From Bacteroidota bacterium (lineage in GTDB: Bacteria > Bacteroidota > Bacteroidia > Chitinophagales > Chitinophagaceae), in NCBI GenBank assembly GCA_947447835.1, contig CANFLP010000074.1, positions 1-9,229 of the forward strand: DNA of 9,229 bases, written 5' to 3'. How positions within the stretch are numbered: position 1 is the first letter of the stretch; each line of letters starts with the position of its first letter. The position numbers and the translations under genes are program-made. The notes below the pieces were generated by a model, which saw only the letters and a program-made list of their open reading frames with translations, had not been told where the DNA came from and made no database searches. Positions 7,008 to 9,229 of this stretch are shown here, one piece after another.

Positions 7008-7799
7008 TTATTTACGTGTAAACTTATTATTGAAGGAATATGCAATGGTAGCATTCCAAACAAAGTCCTTACTTGGAATACTCGAATTTATGATCTTATT
7101 CGCAACCCCACTAATGCTAATTGGACAATTTTTCTTATTAAGCGTAAATGTGCTAGAAGCATAATACCCGTCCCTAGCATCCATTTTTAAATAGTATAAC
7201 TGGGGTGTGAATTTTAGATAAACATCATCCAGTAATTTGATGTTAGATATACTACTGTTTATAGTAAAAAAGTGGGTGTTATTAGTAGCACCAACATCTA
7301 GTCCGTGCGAATACAAATAATAAATACCTACTGTAAGATTTTTTGATAAGACATAATTTGGCACAATTTCAGTGGCTGCATATCTAACTGCTTTAATTGA
7401 TTTAGTGATATTCCCATTTACATTAGTCTCAACTGTACTAAATGAAAGTGCTGGATGCGCTCCTAAATTCAATTTGAATTTTTTGTCATTCACCAATTTA
7501 TATCTCCACCAAAATATAAAGGACCAAGGTCGACCTTCCATAGAAAAGCGAAATTCTGGATCAAAGCTTAGTTTACTTCCACCCATAGATAAATTAAAAA
7601 TGGTAGCTGGCTTTCCTAATGAAAAAGTGGGTATAAATGAAAGGCCATTGTTAGTAGCACTTATAAAACCAGAAAAATGATATTCAGGCTTTACGGTATC
7701 TGTTTTTGCTTTACCCAATGTGTCATTACTTTGAGCAAAAGAGGACAACTGCACTATAATTAGCGTACAAACAATAAATAGTAATTTACGAGCTTTCAT
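7008..7799 (-). CDS. Probable outer-membrane beta-barrel protein of unknown function
   Basis: 263 residues from the ATG at 7797-7799. A longer reading from a TTG at 7890-7892 is possible but would bury the signal peptide (MKARKLLFIVCTLIIVQLSSFA|Q, 1-22) inside the protein, so the shorter start is chosen. After a polar linker (23-38) the chain is a run of short amphipathic strands: HFSGFISAT, FNLSMGGSKLSFDPEFRFSM, WSFIFWWRYKLV, FKLNLGAHPALSFST, NLTVGIYYLYSHG, HFFTINSSIS, VYLKFTPQLYYLKM and a last strand VWNATIAYSF near the C-terminus. There are about 10-12 strands with aromatic girdles, as in porin-like barrels. I recognise no enzymatic motif. The strand-rich, aromatic pattern supports an outer-membrane barrel, and the role (channel, receptor or scaffold) is unknown. 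An AraC regulator follows 40 bases downstream, suggesting the barrel is its target or that they share a stimulus. Confidence 0.75.
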   Translation of the reverse strand: MKARKLLFIVCTLIIVQLSSFAQSNDTLGKAKTDTVKPEYHFSGFISATNNGLSFIPTFSLGKPATIFNLSMGGSKLSFDPEFRFSMEGRPWSFIFWWRYKLVNDKKFKLNLGAHPALSFSTVETNVNGNITKSIKAVRYAATEIVPNYVLSKNLTVGIYYLYSHGLDVGATNNTHFFTINSSISNIKLLDDVYLKFTPQLYYLKMDARDGYYASSTFTLNKKNCPISISGVANKIINSSIPSKDFVWNATIAYSFNNKFTRK

Positions 7800-7889
7800 A
7801 TTTTGGAGATTTTCAAGATACAAAAGAATAATAAAATTACGCATATGAATAACGAATTTCAATGCTAAGATTACGTAATTCAAACAATT

Positions 7890-7897
7890 CAAAAATA
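7890..7897 (-). promoter_or_regulatory. Putative Bacteroidota -7 promoter element (TATTTTTG) for the barrel-AraC unit
   Basis: The minus strand reads TATTTTTG, a full match to TAnnTTTG, in the 115-base gap before the barrel gene. It would give a leader of about 80-85 bases. The nearest upstream TTG (7909-7911, minus strand) is only 11 bases away, too close for a proper -33 element. A 10-base palindrome, ATTACGTAAT (7870-7879), lies just downstream of the implied start site. Confidence 0.3.
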
Positions 7898-7914
7898 AGT
7901 GCTACGTTCAAATA

Positions 7915-8574
7915 CTACTTAATTAAATAAGGAAGGATTGCTTTTTGCCAAATTTTATATCCTTCTGGCCTCATATGCAAGCGATCAGTAATGTATAATT
8001 CTTCCCTCATCTGTCCTTGACTATCTAACATGGCTTCATATATATTAATGAAGGATGCGTTTTTTTGAGTTGCTATAAATGCTTTAATTAATTTATTAGA
8101 TTCTTTCACTTTGCCCTGAATGCTTGCTCTAACAGGGCTAGGTTTAATAGACACAAATGCAATATTTGTTTTGGGAAGATTAATACGAATCATATTAAAC
8201 AAGGTTTTGAACCTGTTGAATACTTCAATGGAAGACGTGCTATCTGCACTTGCTAAATCGTTTTCGCCACAATAAATAACAACTTGCTTAGGTTGATACG
8301 GAAGAATAATGTCATAAGTGTATCTAATAACATCAGGCAAAGAGGAGCCGCCAAAGCCCCTATTGATAATAGTATAGCCAGGGAAATAATTGCCTACATC
8401 CTGCCACTTAGTAAAAGAAGAACTTCCTACGAATAATATTGAATTCGTTTGTGGTTTTTGTGCAGCATCTAATTTACTAAATACAAGAATGTCCTGCCAA
8501 AAAGGAGGAGTGGTTTGTGCAATAGCAAAACTAACTGTTAGGGAGAGTAAAAAGGAAAATACTATCTTTTTCAT
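7915..8574 (-). CDS. Secreted SGNH/GDSL-family hydrolase
   Basis: 219 residues from the ATG at 8572-8574, which opens directly into a signal peptide (MKKIVFSFLLSLTVSFAIA|Q, 1-19). A TTG 27 bases further upstream only adds nine residues before it. SGNH blocks are all present: block I FVGSSSFTKW (48-57) with nucleophile probably S52, the usual GDS being GSS here; block II NRGFGGSS (71-78), whose glycine helps form the oxyanion hole; block III GEND with N105 (103-106); and block V TDRLH with D197 and H200. The family (PAF-acetylhydrolase-like SGNH, PF13472) removes acyl or acetyl groups from lipids or glycans. With a signal peptide it acts in the periplasm or outside the cell. The natural substrate is not readable. 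It lies 47 bases downstream of an AraC gene on the same strand, and the 115-base gap after its stop separates it from the barrel gene. Confidence 0.91.
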   Translation of the reverse strand: MKKIVFSFLLSLTVSFAIAQTTPPFWQDILVFSKLDAAQKPQTNSILFVGSSSFTKWQDVGNYFPGYTIINRGFGGSSLPDVIRYTYDIILPYQPKQVVIYCGENDLASADSTSSIEVFNRFKTLFNMIRINLPKTNIAFVSIKPSPVRASIQGKVKESNKLIKAFIATQKNASFINIYEAMLDSQGQMREELYITDRLHMRPEGYKIWQKAILPYLIK

Positions 8575-8621
8575 ATAATTCAAATTACGAAAAATATGCA
8601 AAGATTAAGTAGATACTATAT

Positions 8622-9229
8622 TTAAGACCTATTATTTGAAGATATTAGCATTTGGTATTGACCAGGCGTAATAGATTCCATTTTCTTAAACAACCTTACG
8701 AAATAATTTACATCATGAAAGCCGCATTCAAAAGCAGCAGACTTAATTGTATTTTTTGGATTAGCAAGTAAAATTTTGGCTAGTTTAATTTTCTCTGAAA
8801 TGATATACTCTAATGGACTAATGCCATATTCTTTTTTAAAAGATCTATAAAAAGTGGCTTTACTCATGCAAGCTTTCTCGCTTAATACACCAAGTTTGAT
8901 ATCCTCATTAATATTGGCTTTAATGAACCCTGTGATATATGCAAGCGGATTTGAATTCGTATTTACTGAACTTTCAGCAACCTGATCTAATACCAACCTA
9001 TTTTGCGCTTGAATAATATTTACAATTAATTCTTGCAAATTTAAATCGGCCAATACATCTTTTAATGGCAAGCTGCTTGCACAGATATTGATAATCTTAT
9101 TTAACAGGTTTGCAATCTCAATGCTATTTTGAAAATGATAATTATTCTTACTAAAATTCCAATAGTCATCCCCCATGCGTGGATACTTGTCATTTAAAAA
9201 TGCAAGTGTGTTTTCTATCTTATTGTGAT
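8622..9229 (-). CDS. AraC family transcriptional regulator (5'-truncated by the window edge)
   Basis: An ATG exists at 9174-9176 (184 residues), but the frame stays open to the right edge and reads N-K-I-E-N-T-L-A-F-L-N-D-K-Y-P-R before that Met, a protein-like sequence. The gene most likely starts outside the window. Numbering from that Met, residues 20-68 are helical (LNKIINICAS, then LNLQELIVNIIQAQNRLVLDQV). The DNA-binding domain has helix-turn-helix 1 at about 94-115 (LGVLSEKACMSKATFYRSFKK) and helix 2 at about 142-165 (TIKSAAFECGFHDVNYFVRLFKK), ending ITPGQYQ. Both have canonical AraC spacing. The visible N-terminal part shows no similarity by eye to the cupin-like AraC at 6068-6967, so this is a different subgroup. 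It sits immediately upstream of the SGNH hydrolase gene and may control it. Confidence 0.88.
   Translation of the reverse strand, partial: HNKIENTLAFLNDKYPRMGDDYWNFSKNNYHFQNSIEIANLLNKIINICASSLPLKDVLADLNLQELIVNIIQAQNRLVLDQVAESSVNTNSNPLAYITGFIKANINEDIKLGVLSEKACMSKATFYRSFKKEYGISPLEYIISEKIKLAKILLANPKNTIKSAAFECGFHDVNYFVRLFKKMESITPGQYQMLISSNNRS

Noticed and set aside
7800..7892. A longer barrel protein starting at the TTG at 7890-7892
   Set aside because: It would place 31 extra residues before a normal signal peptide. The ATG at 7797-7799 gives the expected exported form.
7834..8589. AAATTACG before both the SGNH start (8582-8589) and the barrel start (7834-7841) as a shared regulator site
   Set aside because: Such an AT-rich 8-mer is expected about once in a window of this size, and its distance to the two starts differs.
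8575..8601. A longer SGNH protein starting at a TTG at 8599-8601
   Set aside because: The ATG at 8572-8574 begins a textbook signal peptide; the nine extra residues have no support.

Overview
The window is AT-rich (roughly one-third G+C by eye) and looks like chromosomal DNA of a Bacteroidota bacterium, probably near Chitinophagaceae/Sphingobacteriia. Four lines of evidence support this. Genes lack Shine-Dalgarno sequences. Two sites fit the Bacteroidota -7 promoter element TAnnTTTG. Signal peptides are predicted to be cut before glutamine (A|Q). The protein families (GH30, PM20D1-like M20, exported serine hydrolases, cupin-type AraC regulators) are typical of the phylum. I see no mobile element, CRISPR array, tRNA, rRNA or phage gene. 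Coding density is high, and the longest gene-free stretch is 148 bases (5920-6067).

Left arm, plus strand (1-1925): the 3' end of a class C beta-lactamase-type serine hydrolase is followed 17 bases later by a complete secreted GH30 glycosidase. The two probably share a transcript. A near-perfect 43-base inverted repeat (1938-1980) then terminates transcription, apparently for both strands, because the next gene converges on it.

Right arm, minus strand (1994-9229): eight genes all read leftward. In transcription order they are a 5'-truncated AraC regulator, a secreted SGNH hydrolase, a secreted probable outer-membrane beta-barrel protein of unknown function, a second AraC regulator, a three-helix PepSY-type membrane protein, a GNAT acetyltransferase, a membrane-anchored M20 metallopeptidase, and a secreted alpha/beta hydrolase. 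Gaps are 4-47 bases except for 115 bases before the barrel gene and 148 bases before the PepSY gene. These two gaps probably separate transcription units: regulator-SGNH, barrel-AraC, and PepSY-GNAT-M20-hydrolase. M20-hydrolase possibly also has its own promoter.

Functionally this is mostly cell-envelope and extracellular hydrolysis (glycoside, ester, acyl-amino acid or peptide bonds) with two dissimilar AraC-type regulators. I do not see a convincing new defence or mobile system. The parts least explained by known biology are the barrel protein with its downstream AraC regulator, the PepSY-GNAT pair, and two operator-like dyads at promoter positions.
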